Assembly: GCA_030725715.1 (NCBI GenBank) | Contig: JANRFG010000018.1 | Location: 214,485-278,484, forward strand | Length of the DNA: 64,000 nt | Source of the DNA: Opitutales bacterium | GTDB lineage: Bacteria; Verrucomicrobiota; Verrucomicrobiia; Opitutales; UBA953 | Direction: 5' to 3' | Part shown: positions 47,976 to 57,742 of the stretch, piece by piece | Layout of the letters: every line of letters begins with the position of its first letter | Numbering within the stretch: the stretch's first letter is position 1 | The notes under the pieces: generated by a model | Database searches by the model: none | What the model was told of the DNA's origin: nothing | The model's input: only the letters and a program-made list of their open reading frames with translations | Translations under genes and position numbers: made by a program

Positions 47976-48860
47976 ATGAGCGAACGCGCCGGATCCGTGC
48001 CTGCCGCCTACTGGGAGCTGACCAAGCCCCGGCTGTCGTTCCTCTCCGTCCTGACCTCGCTCGCCGGCTATTTCTGCAGCGCGCCCGCGCAGCCGGCCGA
48101 CGCCAAGGTGCTCGTCTCCCTCGCCCTCGGCACGGCCCTCGCGGCCGGCGGCTGTGGCGCGGTCAACATGTGGTGGGAGAGCGACGCCGACGCGAAGATG
48201 GAGCGCACGCGCAATCGTCCGATCCCCGCCGGGATCATCCGCCCCGGCGCCGCCCTGCTCTTCGGGCTGATGCTGCTGGTCGCCGGCGTCGGCCTCGTGT
48301 GGTTCGGCGCCAACCCGCTGGCCGGCGCCCTCACGGCCGCGACCGCGTTCTCCTACCTGCTCCTCTACACGCCGCTCAAGACGCTGACGTCCTGGTGCAC
48401 GCTCGTGGGCTCGCTGCCGGGCGCGATCCCGCCGATCATCGGCACGGCGGCCAAGCTCGGCCACATCGACCGCATGGGCTGGCTGCTCTTCGCGCTGCTC
48501 TTCTGCTGGCAGATCCCGCACTTCATGGCCCTCGCGGTGATGTGCCGCGAAGACTACGTCCGCGGCGGCTTCAAGGTGGCCACGGTCGACGATCCGTCCG
48601 GCCGCTCGGCGTCGGTCTGGGCGCTGGCCTTCATCCTGCCGATGGTCGTCGTGGCCGGCGCGATCGCGACGAACTTCTTCCCGGACTGGACCAGCCCCTA
48701 CGTCTGGGTCTCCTTCCTGGCCGGCGCCTGGTTCTTCAAGCTGACCCTCGAGTTCGCCCTCCCGCAGCGCCGGGCCGCGGTCGCGAAGCCGCTCTTCATC
48801 GCCTCGATCCTTTACCTGCCGGTCGTCCTGTTGACTCTGACGCTCAACCGGCTTTTCTGA
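47976..48860 (+). CDS. ctaB: Protoheme IX farnesyltransferase
   Basis: 294 residues from ATG 47976 (MSERAGSVPAAYWELTKPRL). UbiA-family prenyltransferase with the substrate-binding NMWWESDADAKMERTRNRPIP motif (Asp residues for Mg-diphosphate) and YTPLKTLTSWCTLVGSLPGAIPP. About nine membrane helices. It converts heme B to heme O using farnesyl diphosphate, just before the CtaA step. The frame upstream runs through ctaA and was rejected. Confidence 0.95.
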   Translation: MSERAGSVPAAYWELTKPRLSFLSVLTSLAGYFCSAPAQPADAKVLVSLALGTALAAGGCGAVNMWWESDADAKMERTRNRPIPAGIIRPGAALLFGLMLLVAGVGLVWFGANPLAGALTAATAFSYLLLYTPLKTLTSWCTLVGSLPGAIPPIIGTAAKLGHIDRMGWLLFALLFCWQIPHFMALAVMCREDYVRGGFKVATVDDPSGRSASVWALAFILPMVVVAGAIATNFFPDWTSPYVWVSFLAGAWFFKLTLEFALPQRRAAVAKPLFIASILYLPVVLLTLTLNRLF

Positions 48861-48864
48861 GCGC

Positions 48865-49446
48865 ATGGACGCCCGCGCCGCCAAGCAGACCCTGCGCGCG
48901 GAACTGAAGGCCCGCCGCGCCGCGCTGACGGCGCGTGAACTGCAGGTCGCGGGCGACGAGGCCGCCCGGCTGATCACGCAGCTCCCGGAGTGGAAGCAGG
49001 CGAAGACGGTCTGCCTCTACGCCTCCTTCGGCGGCGAACTGCCGACCGACGCCCTCCTCGCGCTCGCCCTCCTCGAGGGGAAGCGGCTCCTGCTCCCACG
49101 CGTGACGAACAAGACGACGCTCGTCCTCCATGAGGTCACCGACCTCGGCGCGCTCCAGCCCTCGCGTCTCGGCATCCGCGAACCGAAACCCGCCGCCCCG
49201 GTCGCGACGCTGGCCGACGTCGGCCTGATCCTCGTCCCGGGCCTGGGCTTCGACGGCGCCGGCCGGCGCCTCGGGTTCGGCGGCGGCTTCTATGACCGGC
49301 TGCTGGCCAAGCCTCCCCGCAAGACCTTCCTCCTGGGCCACGCGCATGCCTTCCAACTGATCCCGCGCCTGCCGGACGAGCCGCATGATATCAAAGTCAA
49401 GGCGGTCGCCACCCCGCAGAGCGTGATTCGGTGCCGAGTGCGCTAG
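48865..49446 (+). CDS. 5-formyltetrahydrofolate cyclo-ligase
   Basis: 193 residues. The N-terminal KQTLRAELKARRAALTARE helix, ASFGGELPTDALLALALLEGKRLLLPRV, and the ATP-binding LVPGLGFDGAGRRLGFGGGFYDRLL motif identify the family (Fau/YgfA). It salvages 5-formyl-THF to 5,10-methenyl-THF. It starts 4 bases after the ctaB stop, so it is in the same operon. Confidence 0.95.
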   Translation: MDARAAKQTLRAELKARRAALTARELQVAGDEAARLITQLPEWKQAKTVCLYASFGGELPTDALLALALLEGKRLLLPRVTNKTTLVLHEVTDLGALQPSRLGIREPKPAAPVATLADVGLILVPGLGFDGAGRRLGFGGGFYDRLLAKPPRKTFLLGHAHAFQLIPRLPDEPHDIKVKAVATPQSVIRCRVR

Positions 49447-49489
49447 CGGGTTTGCCAAGCGGGGCGATTCGTGTCCGATGGAGGGTCCG

Positions 49490-52400
49490 ATGCCCGCCCC
49501 CCGACCAGACGCGATCCGCCTCCGCGGCGTCCGCCAGAACAACCTGAAGGGCTTCGACGTCGACATCCCGGTCGGCAAGCTGGTCGTGGTGACGGGCCTC
49601 AGCGGCGCGGGCAAATCCTCCCTGGTCTTCGATACGCTGCACGCCGAAGGGCAGCGCCGCTACGTCGAGACGTTCAGCCCGTACGTCCGTCAGTTCCTCG
49701 AACTGCTGCCCTCTCCGGCGCTCGACTCCGCGGAGAACGTCCGCCCGTCCGTCGCCATCAAGCAGGGCAACGCGGTCCGCACGTCGCGCTCGACGGTCGG
49801 CACGATGACCGAACTCTGCGACTGGTTCAAAGTCTGGTTCGCGCACCGCGCCGAGCTCGTCGACCCGGCCAGCGGCCAGGTGATCGTCCCGCGCGGGCCC
49901 GACGCCGCGTGGTCGGATTCGCTCGCGCGCTTCCCGGGGCAGTCGCTTTCGCTCGCGTTCGCGGTCGCCAAGCCGGCATCGCTGGGCTGGCCGACCATCG
50001 CCGAAGAATTCGCCAAGGCGGGCTTCAGCCGCGCCTTCGCCGCGGGCCGCCGCATCCGCCTCACGGAGGACGAGATCCCCGCCGACGCGACGGAACTGCT
50101 GGTCATCCAGGACCGCGTGACGATCGCCCCCGACCAGGCCTCGCGCTTCCACGAGGCGGCCCTCGCGGCCTTCCGTCTCGGCGGCGCCCGTCTCCGCCTG
50201 CTCGACGACCAAGGAAATGAGCTTTCGCGTTACAGCGAGGTGCTCGAATCGCCGGTCGACGGACGCAAGTTCCGCCCGGCCTCGCCCGCGCTCTTCTCCT
50301 TCAATTCACCCGTCGGCGCATGCCCGGAGTGCCGCGGCTTCGGCCGCGTCATCGGACTCGACTGGCACAAGATCATCCCGAATCCGGCGCTGACGCTCGC
50401 GGAAGGCGCGATCGCGCCGTTCCAAGGGACGGTCTACGGCGAATCGCAGAAAGACCTGACACGCGCCTGCCGCAAGGCGGGCATCCCGATGGATGTGCCG
50501 TGGAAGAAGCTTTCCGCGGCGCACCGGAAATTCGTCGAGCACGGCGAGCCGGGCTACGTCCAGGGTTCCTATGATTCGATGTGGTACGGCGTGCGCGGTT
50601 TCTTCCGCTGGCTGGAAGGCACGACCTACAAGATGCACGTGCGGGTCTTCCTCTCCCGCTGGCGCGCCTACGAGTCCTGCCCGAAGTGCCAGGGAAGGCG
50701 CTTCCGCGAGGAATCGCTCTTCTGGCGCTGGCAGGGCAGGACGCTGCCCGAACTCTACGCATCACCGGTCTCGGACCTGCGCGCGATGCTCGCGCCGCTC
50801 GCGCCCAAGGATTCACGCCACCCCGCCGACCACGCGCTCGAGGCCATCCTCGCGCGCCTCGGCTACCTCGAGGCGGTCGGCCTCGGCTACCTCGCGCTCG
50901 ACCGTTTATCCCGCACGCTCTCCGGCGGGGAAGTCCAGCGCGTCAACCTGACTTCCTGCCTCGGCGCCTGCCTGGCGGACACGGTCTTCGTCCTCGACGA
51001 ACCGAGCGTCGGCATGCACGCCCGCGACCTGGCCCGCATGGTCGGGATCCTCCGCAGCCTCGTCGACCAAGGGAATACGGTCGTGGTGGTCGAACACGAC
51101 GAGTCGGTGATGCGCGCGGCGGACTGGCTGATCGAGATCGGCCCGCGACCCGGCGCCGAAGGCGGGCACCTCCTCTACCAAGGAGTCCCGAAGGGCATCC
51201 TGAAGGTCAAGGAATCCGCGACGGGCAACTGGCTCTCCGGCCGCCGCACGCCCGAGACGCGCGCCCCGCGGCCAATCGGCGACACGACTCCTCGGCTCCG
51301 CGTCAGCGGCGCGACGGTCAACAATCTCCGCGACTTCAGCTGCTCGATCCCGCTCGGCCGTATGGTCGGACTCTGCGGCGTCTCGGGCTCAGGCAAATCC
51401 ACGCTGCTCCACCAGGTCATCGGCCGACGTGACCCGGAATCGGGCGACGAAGCGGCGGAACTGAAGTGGGTGAAGTTCGATAAGGAACCGGCGGAGGTCG
51501 CGCTCGTCGACCAATCCCCGGCGACCCGCACGCCGCGCTCCAACCCGGCGCTCTACGTCGGCGCCTGGGACGCGATCCGCACGTTGCTCGGCAACTCTCC
51601 GGAAGCGAAGGCCGCCGGGCTCACGCCCTCGCACTTCTCCTTCAACGCCGGCGAAGGCCGCTGCGAACGCTGCGGCGGCGCAGGCTGGGAGACGGTCGAG
51701 ATGCAGTTCGTCTCGGACGTCGCGCTGCCCTGCCCGTCCTGCAACGGCAAACGCTTCCGCGACGAGGTGCTGAGCTTCCAATACGACGGGAAGTCCGTCG
51801 GCGACCTGCTCGCGATGTCGGTCACCGAGGCGCGCAAGTTCCTCGGCGAACGCACGCCCGCCTCCGCCCAGCTGGCCTGCCTCGAAGAAGTCGGTCTCGG
51901 CTACCTCTCGATGGGCCAGCCGCTCACGACGCTCTCCGGCGGCGAAGCGCAGCGCCTCAAGCTGGTCCGCTACCTTTCCAAGATCGACGCCCGCAAGAGC
52001 GGCGCGCTCTTGCTCCTCGACGAACCGACGACTGGCCTCCACCGCGAAGACGTGTCCCGCCTGGTGGGCCTGCTCCATCGCCTGACCGAAGCCGGCCACT
52101 CGCTCATCGTGGTGGAACACCACCTCGACGTGCTGAAGTCCTGCGACTGGCTGCTTGAGATGGGACCGGAAGCCGGCCCGGCCGGCGGACGCCTCGTCGC
52201 CGAAGGCACCCCCGCGGAAGTCGCCCAGGCCGGCACGGTGACGGGCCGCTTCCTCGCCCAAGGGGACGACGCGTTCGCCTCCGCCTCGACGACGCCGAGC
52301 AAGCCCCGCCCGACCTCGATCTCCCTCCGCGGCGCGCGCGAACATAACCTCAAGGATGTCTCGCTCGAGATCCCGCACGGCTCGCTGACGGTGATGACCG

Positions 52401-55009
52401 GCGTGTCCGGCTCCGGCAAATCGTCCCTGGCCTTCGACATCCTCTTCGCCGAAGGGCAGCGTCGCTTCCTCGAATGCGTCTCGGCCTACGCCCGCCAGTT
52501 CGTCGAACAGCTCCCGAAGCCCGACATCGATTCGCTCACGGGCCTGCCGCCCACGGTCGCGATCGAACAACGCGTGACGCGCGGCTCGGCGAAATCCACG
52601 GTGGCGACGGTCACCGAAGTGGCCCAATACCTCCGCGTGCTCTTCGCGCGCGCCGGGGTGCTGCACAGCCCGACGACCGGCGAACCGCTCGAGGAGATGA
52701 CCGAAGACGCGGTCGTCCGCCTGGTCGCCAAACAGGCGAAGTCCTTGAAGAGGGGTTCGCTCCTCATCGCCGCCCCGCTCGTCCGCGCCCGCAAGGGCCA
52801 TCACCGACCGCTGGCGGAGTGGGCCGAGACGAAAGGCCTGCGCCATCTCCGCTGCGACGGCAAGCTGCTCAAGGTCGACGGCTTCGAAGGCCTCGACCGC
52901 TACTCCGAGCACGACGTCGACGCGGTCTTCGGCGAACTTCGCGCCGACGGGCTCATCCTCCTTCCAGACGAGACCGAAGAGTCCGGCGAGAAGGCCCTCC
53001 GCACGCTCGTTCGTCAGGCGCTGGCAGCCGGTAAGAACGCGTGCGTGCTCCTCGCTCCCGACGGGCGTCAGGTCGCCTATCTGTCGACGTCGCGCAGCGA
53101 TCCGGCCACCGGCGAATCTTTCCCCGAAGTCGATCCGAAGCATCTCTCCTGGAACTCGCCGCGCGGCTGGTGTCCGGACTGCCGCGGCCACGGCCTCGAG
53201 GTCACGACGTTCTCCTCCGACGAAGAAGAGTCGATCAATGAGAACGCGATCGCCGACCGCGTCGGCGAAGCGGCCTGCCCGACCTGCCACGGCGAACGAC
53301 TCGGCCCGATCGGCCGCTCCGTGAAGCTCGCCGGTCCGAAGGGACGCTCGCTGTCCCTGCCCGGACTGCTCCGCCTGCAGCCTGACGAGTCCCTCGCGTT
53401 CCTTTCCGGCCTCAAGCTCGAGGCGCGCGAGAAAGCCATCGTCGGCGCCCTCCTCCCGGAGATCGCCGCTCGCCTGCGCTTCCTCGATTCGGTCGGCCTC
53501 GGCTACCTCGCGCTCGATCGCGGCGCCGACACGCTCTCCGGCGGCGAAGCCCAGCGTATCCGTCTCGCGGCACAACTCGGTTCGACTCTCTCGGGCGCGC
53601 TCTACGTCCTGGACGAACCGAGCATCGGCCTGCACCCGCGCGACAACGACCGGCTCATCGGCTCGCTCAAGGGACTGCGCGACCGCGGCAACACGGTCTT
53701 GGTCGTCGAGCACGACGAAGACACCATGCGCGCGGCCGACCTGGTCGTCGACATGGGTCCGGGCGCCGGCGTGCACGGCGGCGAGATCGTCGCCCAAGGC
53801 ACCGCCGCCGCGCTCGAGAAACGCGCCGACTCGGTGACGGGTCGCTTTCTGAAAGAGGCCATCCCTCACCCTCTCCGCGGCGCGCGTCGACAGATCTCCG
53901 GCAAGGGCGCTCCGGCGGCCTGGGTCCGCCTCAAGGATGCTTCGCTCCGCAACCTCAAGGGCTTCGACGTCCAGATTCCGGTCGGCCGCCTGACCGTCGT
54001 CTGCGGCGTCTCCGGCGCCGGCAAGTCCACGCTCGTGACCGACCTCCTCGCGCCCGCGATCCGTGCGGCCATCGCGAAGAAGAAGGACGGACTCACGGGC
54101 AAGGAGGCGCTCAGCGTGGTCTCGCACGAGGGTAAGCCGGCCTTCGGCACCCTGTCCGGACTCAAGGGCTTCCGTCAACTGGTGGTCGTCGACCAGGAAC
54201 CGATCGGCAAGACGCCGCGCTCGACGCCGGCGACCTACGTCGGCGCCTGGGACCTCATCCGCGAACGGCTCGCTTCGCTCCCGGAAGCCGCCATCCGCGG
54301 TCATGGCGCTGGCTTCTTCTCCTTCAACACTTCCGGCGGACGTTGCGAAGCGTGCTCCGGCGCGGGCCGCATCAAGCTCGAGATGAGCTTCCTGCCCGAC
54401 ACTTACGTGCCGTGCGAAGAATGCGCGGGCACGCGTTACGGCTCGGCCGCGAAAGCGATCCGCTGGAACGGCAAGTCCGCCGCGGACCTGCTGGCGATGA
54501 CCTTCGAAGAAGCGGCGGCGTTCCTGTCCTTCGATGCAAAGCTGGGCGACCTCTGCGGGCTGATGGTGAAGACCGGCCTGGGCTACCTCACGCTCGGCCA
54601 GAGCAGCCCGACGCTCTCCGGCGGCGAAGCGCAGCGCCTCAAGCTCGTCAGCGAACTCGCCCAAGGCCTGCCGACCTTCCGCGAACGTTCGCGCGGCGAG
54701 ATCCGCCCGAACCTCTACATCCTCGAAGAGCCGACCATCGGACTGCACCAATCGGACTGCCGTCGCCTGATCGAACTCCTCCACGCGCTCGTCGACCAAG
54801 GCCATACGGTCGTGGTCATCGAGCATCACCCCGACGTGATCGCCGAGGCGGACTGGGTGATCGAGATCGGTCCGGAAGGCGGCAACGCCGGCGGCCAGCT
54901 GGTCCACGCCGGCGACCCGGAGTCCCTCGCCAAGCTGAAGAAGTCGCCCACGGCGCCCTCGCTCCGGCTCACCTTGGAACGCGGGCTCGTCAAAAAGGCC
55001 GCGGGTTGA
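49490..55009 (+). CDS. uvrA: Giant tandem UvrA (four ABC modules)
   Basis: About 1,839 residues, twice the usual ~940. Four Walker A motifs lie near residues 36 (GLSGAGKSS), 629 (GVSGSGKST), 970 (GVSGSGKSS) and 1505 (GVSGAGKST). Four LSGGE signatures lie near 476, 814, 1348 and 1708. Paired CxxC zinc motifs occur in both halves (CERCGGAGW...CPSC; CEACSGAGR...CEEC). UvrA finds bulky DNA lesions and loads UvrB. In ordinary bacteria two UvrA chains dimerise; here one chain may supply both. GGAGGG at 49480-49485 favours ATG 49490 over ATG 49478. Confidence 0.95.
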   Translation: MPAPRPDAIRLRGVRQNNLKGFDVDIPVGKLVVVTGLSGAGKSSLVFDTLHAEGQRRYVETFSPYVRQFLELLPSPALDSAENVRPSVAIKQGNAVRTSRSTVGTMTELCDWFKVWFAHRAELVDPASGQVIVPRGPDAAWSDSLARFPGQSLSLAFAVAKPASLGWPTIAEEFAKAGFSRAFAAGRRIRLTEDEIPADATELLVIQDRVTIAPDQASRFHEAALAAFRLGGARLRLLDDQGNELSRYSEVLESPVDGRKFRPASPALFSFNSPVGACPECRGFGRVIGLDWHKIIPNPALTLAEGAIAPFQGTVYGESQKDLTRACRKAGIPMDVPWKKLSAAHRKFVEHGEPGYVQGSYDSMWYGVRGFFRWLEGTTYKMHVRVFLSRWRAYESCPKCQGRRFREESLFWRWQGRTLPELYASPVSDLRAMLAPLAPKDSRHPADHALEAILARLGYLEAVGLGYLALDRLSRTLSGGEVQRVNLTSCLGACLADTVFVLDEPSVGMHARDLARMVGILRSLVDQGNTVVVVEHDESVMRAADWLIEIGPRPGAEGGHLLYQGVPKGILKVKESATGNWLSGRRTPETRAPRPIGDTTPRLRVSGATVNNLRDFSCSIPLGRMVGLCGVSGSGKSTLLHQVIGRRDPESGDEAAELKWVKFDKEPAEVALVDQSPATRTPRSNPALYVGAWDAIRTLLGNSPEAKAAGLTPSHFSFNAGEGRCERCGGAGWETVEMQFVSDVALPCPSCNGKRFRDEVLSFQYDGKSVGDLLAMSVTEARKFLGERTPASAQLACLEEVGLGYLSMGQPLTTLSGGEAQRLKLVRYLSKIDARKSGALLLLDEPTTGLHREDVSRLVGLLHRLTEAGHSLIVVEHHLDVLKSCDWLLEMGPEAGPAGGRLVAEGTPAEVAQAGTVTGRFLAQGDDAFASASTTPSKPRPTSISLRGAREHNLKDVSLEIPHGSLTVMTGVSGSGKSSLAFDILFAEGQRRFLECVSAYARQFVEQLPKPDIDSLTGLPPTVAIEQRVTRGSAKSTVATVTEVAQYLRVLFARAGVLHSPTTGEPLEEMTEDAVVRLVAKQAKSLKRGSLLIAAPLVRARKGHHRPLAEWAETKGLRHLRCDGKLLKVDGFEGLDRYSEHDVDAVFGELRADGLILLPDETEESGEKALRTLVRQALAAGKNACVLLAPDGRQVAYLSTSRSDPATGESFPEVDPKHLSWNSPRGWCPDCRGHGLEVTTFSSDEEESINENAIADRVGEAACPTCHGERLGPIGRSVKLAGPKGRSLSLPGLLRLQPDESLAFLSGLKLEAREKAIVGALLPEIAARLRFLDSVGLGYLALDRGADTLSGGEAQRIRLAAQLGSTLSGALYVLDEPSIGLHPRDNDRLIGSLKGLRDRGNTVLVVEHDEDTMRAADLVVDMGPGAGVHGGEIVAQGTAAALEKRADSVTGRFLKEAIPHPLRGARRQISGKGAPAAWVRLKDASLRNLKGFDVQIPVGRLTVVCGVSGAGKSTLVTDLLAPAIRAAIAKKKDGLTGKEALSVVSHEGKPAFGTLSGLKGFRQLVVVDQEPIGKTPRSTPATYVGAWDLIRERLASLPEAAIRGHGAGFFSFNTSGGRCEACSGAGRIKLEMSFLPDTYVPCEECAGTRYGSAAKAIRWNGKSAADLLAMTFEEAAAFLSFDAKLGDLCGLMVKTGLGYLTLGQSSPTLSGGEAQRLKLVSELAQGLPTFRERSRGEIRPNLYILEEPTIGLHQSDCRRLIELLHALVDQGHTVVVIEHHPDVIAEADWVIEIGPEGGNAGGQLVHAGDPESLAKLKKSPTAPSLRLTLERGLVKKAAG

Positions 55010-55031
55010 GCCGGAGCCTTTGCGGTTCCCT

Positions 55032-55059
55032 TTGACCCCGGCCCACCGACAGGTATTGC
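55032..55059 (+). promoter_or_regulatory. Putative sigma-70-type promoter of pdxJ operon
   Basis: TTGACC (55032-55037), a 16-base spacer, then TATTGC (55054-55059), in the 66-base gap between uvrA and pdxJ. The -35 matches 5 of 6 and the -10 four of 6 consensus bases. The predicted start is ~10 bases before the pdxJ ATG. Confidence 0.35.
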
Positions 55060-55075
55060 TTGCCTCCCCAGTCCG

Positions 55076-55831
55076 ATGTCCTCCCGTCCCCTCCTCCTTG
55101 GCGTCAACATCGACCACGCCGCGACGCTCCGTCAGGCGCGTTACCGCGGAGCCCATCTGTCGCCTCACGCCGAGCCGGACGTGGTGGCGTTCACGCGCGA
55201 AGCCCTCGCGGGCGGCGCCGACGGCATCACGCTGCACCTGCGCGAGGACCGCCGGCACATCCAGGACGCCGACGTCCATGCGATCGCCGCGATCCCCGGC
55301 GTCCGTCTCAACCTCGAGATGGCCTGCACGCCCGCGATGACCGCCTTCGCCCTGCAGCTTAAGCCGGCGGCGGTCTGCCTCGTCCCGGAATCCCGCCAAG
55401 AGGTCACGACCGAAGGCGGCCTCGACGTCGCCGGGCAGCTCGCCCGCGTCCGTGAGACGACCCACGCCCTGAAGGCCGCCGGCATCGAGGTCTCGTTGTT
55501 CATCGGACCGGACGCTCCGCAGATCGAAGCCGCCGTCGCCGTCGGCGCCCCGGTCATCGAACTCCACACGGGGGCTTTCGCCAACGCTTGGGAATCCCCG
55601 GCCGCAGAGGCCGAACTCGCACGCCTCCGCGCCGGCTGCGAGCTCGCCCATCGCCATGGGCTGACCGTGAACGCCGGCCATGGCATCAATTACGACAACA
55701 TCCGCGCGGTCCTCACGCTGCCGCACCTGCACGAGCTGAACATCGGCCACTCGATCGTCGCGCGCGCTCTCTTCACGGGCATCCGGGGCGCGGTCGCGGA
55801 GATGAAGGGCCATCTGGCCAGGCAGGCATGA
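55076..55831 (+). CDS. pdxJ: Pyridoxine 5'-phosphate synthase
   Basis: 251 residues. TIM-barrel enzyme with LGVNIDHAATLRQARYRG, ITLHLREDRRHIQD, LNLEMACTPAM, CLVPESRQEVTTEGGLDV and NAGHGINYDNI...LHELNIGHSIVARALFTGI. It condenses 1-deoxy-xylulose-5-phosphate with 3-amino-2-oxopropyl phosphate in the DXP-dependent vitamin B6 route. The stop overlaps the acpS start (ATGA), as in many bacteria where pdxJ and acpS are coupled. Confidence 0.97.
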   Translation: MSSRPLLLGVNIDHAATLRQARYRGAHLSPHAEPDVVAFTREALAGGADGITLHLREDRRHIQDADVHAIAAIPGVRLNLEMACTPAMTAFALQLKPAAVCLVPESRQEVTTEGGLDVAGQLARVRETTHALKAAGIEVSLFIGPDAPQIEAAVAVGAPVIELHTGAFANAWESPAAEAELARLRAGCELAHRHGLTVNAGHGINYDNIRAVLTLPHLHELNIGHSIVARALFTGIRGAVAEMKGHLARQA

Positions 55832-56223
55832 ACCTCGAAGGCGGCAACGTGCTCGGCGTCGGCGTGGACCTCACGGAGGTCGACCGCATCCGCTCGGCGC
55901 ACCTCAAGCATGGCGCCGCCTTCCTCGACAAGGTCTTCACGCCCGCGGAGCAGAAACTCTGTCTGGCGAAAGCCGACCCCTATCCTTCGCTGGCCGCCCG
56001 CTTCGCCGCCAAGGAAGCCGCCAGCAAGGCCTTCGGCACCGGCATCGGCGCGGAACTCTCCCTGACGAGCATCGGCGTCCTCAACGGCCCGGAAGGGGAA
56101 CCGGTCGTCGAACTCGACGACAAGGCCCGCGCCCTCCTCGCCGCCCGCGACGCCTCCCGCCTGCTGATCTCGCTCACGCACACCGACACGCTCGCGCAGG
56201 CCTTCGCGGTGCTGGTCCGCTGA
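55828..56223 (+). CDS. acpS: Holo-[acyl-carrier-protein] synthase
   Basis: 131 residues from ATG 55828. VLGVGVDLTEVDRIRSA (Mg-binding Asp14) and FAAKEAASKAFGTGIG (Glu) are the AcpS motifs; LISLTHTDTLAQAFAVL ends the protein. It transfers 4'-phosphopantetheine from CoA to ACP. The ATG overlaps the pdxJ stop by 4 bases. Confidence 0.96.
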   Translation: MNLEGGNVLGVGVDLTEVDRIRSAHLKHGAAFLDKVFTPAEQKLCLAKADPYPSLAARFAAKEAASKAFGTGIGAELSLTSIGVLNGPEGEPVVELDDKARALLAARDASRLLISLTHTDTLAQAFAVLVR

Positions 56224-56226
56224 CAC

Positions 56227-57720
56227 ATGACCACCACCGCCCGCCTGCCGGTCCTCTCCTGCGCCGAAGCCGCGGCCGCCGAAGCGGCGTTCCTGGCGGG
56301 TGATGCGAAACTTTCCTGGCAGCTGATGAACGTCGCCGCCCGCGGCGTCGGTGATGCCGCGCTCTCGCTCCTGGGCCGAAAGCCGAAGCGCATCCTGGTA
56401 CTGGCCGGCAAAGGAAATAACGGAGCCGACGCCTTCCTCGCCGCCCTGCACTGCGCCCGCGCCGGCACGGAGATCGTCGCGGTCTTCGCCGAAGGCGGTC
56501 CGGCCCGCGCCCAAGCCCAGCGCGCATGGGCCGTCCGTAAGCAAGGCGTGCGCATCGGCCTCGTCGCCGCGGCCAACCTCCGCCAGCTCGCCGCCCAAGA
56601 GTTCTGTCTGATCTTCGACGGCATCCTCGGCCAAGGTTTCCGGGCTCCGCTCTCCGCCGAGATGCGGCGCTTCCTCCGCGACACGGACAAGCTCCGAGGC
56701 CTGCGCATCGCGGTCGATCTGCCGAGCGGCCTCGGCGACGATTCGACCGGCCCGGCCTTCCGCGCCGACCTGACGGTGTCGATCGGTTGCCTGAAACGTC
56801 CGCTGCTCGCGCCGAAGGCCGCCCGCTTCGTCGGCCGCCTCCGCGTCCTCGATATCGGCCTGCCCCTCGGCGAGACCGAAGAAGCCTGCGTGACCGCCGC
56901 CGCCCTCGCGCCGCTCACCAGACCGCGCCGCGCCCGCAGCGATAAACGTCACCAGGGCCGGCTGATGATCATCGGGGGTTCCGAGCGCATGCCCGGCGCG
57001 GTCATCATGAATACCGCCGCGGCCCTGCGTTCAGGCGCGGCGCTGGTCACGACCTGCCTGCCGGAATCCGTGCGGGCGAAAGCCGCCGTCGCGTATCCCG
57101 AAGCGATGTGGCGCGGCCGCCGCACCGGACGGGACGGCTCGCTCGCATCGACGAACCTGCGAGAACTCCGCCCGCTCCTGGCGGACAAGGACGTGGTCCT
57201 GCTCGGCTCGGGCATGGGCGAGAAAGCGGTGAAGCTCATCGGGGCGCTCGCCGCCGCGGCCAAGTCGGCCCTGGTCCTCGACGCCGACGCGCTCCGTCCG
57301 GTGGTCATCAAGGCCTCGTCGGGCATGAAGGTCCGCGTGCTCCTGCCGCACGCCGGCGAGTTCAAACGTCTCAGCGGTCGCGTCGCGTCCGTGGCCGCGG
57401 CCCGCGCCTACGCCCGTCGCACGCAGACCATCGTCGTGCTCAAAGGCCCGCTGACCTGCGTCACCGACGGACTGCGCGTGCTTCACATCCCCTTCGGCGG
57501 CCCGGTGCTCGCCCGCGGTGGCTCCGGCGATCTCCTCGCGGGCATCGTCGCCTCGGTGCTGGCCCGCTGTTCCGAACTCGGCCTGACGGCCTTCGACGCG
57601 GTGGTGCTGGCGACGACCTGGCATGCGCGGGCCGCCGACTGGCTGAGGGATAACCACGGGGAGGAAGCGGTGAGAACCACCGAGCTCCTCGCTGGGCTTT
57701 CCCCGGTCTTGCGCGGCTGA
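56227..57720 (+). CDS. nnrD/E: Bifunctional NAD(P)HX epimerase/dehydratase
   Basis: 497 residues. The N-terminal YjeF_N (epimerase) domain is about 1-215, with ILVLAGKGNNGADAFLAALH. Here the usual NNGGDG loop reads NNGADA. The C-terminal YjeF_C (ADP-dependent dehydratase) domain has HQGRLMIIGGSERMPGAVIMNTAAALRSGA, VLDADALRP, LLPHAGEFKRL and RGGSGDLLAGIVASVLAR. It repairs damaged nicotinamide hydrates. It lies 3 bases after acpS. Confidence 0.93.
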   Translation: MTTTARLPVLSCAEAAAAEAAFLAGDAKLSWQLMNVAARGVGDAALSLLGRKPKRILVLAGKGNNGADAFLAALHCARAGTEIVAVFAEGGPARAQAQRAWAVRKQGVRIGLVAAANLRQLAAQEFCLIFDGILGQGFRAPLSAEMRRFLRDTDKLRGLRIAVDLPSGLGDDSTGPAFRADLTVSIGCLKRPLLAPKAARFVGRLRVLDIGLPLGETEEACVTAAALAPLTRPRRARSDKRHQGRLMIIGGSERMPGAVIMNTAAALRSGAALVTTCLPESVRAKAAVAYPEAMWRGRRTGRDGSLASTNLRELRPLLADKDVVLLGSGMGEKAVKLIGALAAAAKSALVLDADALRPVVIKASSGMKVRVLLPHAGEFKRLSGRVASVAAARAYARRTQTIVVLKGPLTCVTDGLRVLHIPFGGPVLARGGSGDLLAGIVASVLARCSELGLTAFDAVVLATTWHARAADWLRDNHGEEAVRTTELLAGLSPVLRG

Positions 57721-57742
57721 ACCGGGCCGACTGGCTGACGGG

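Noticed and set aside
51389-55813. Open frame of 1,474 codons on the minus strand, antisense to uvrA and pdxJ
   Set aside because: Mirror of strongly conserved UvrA codons; no recognisable motif.
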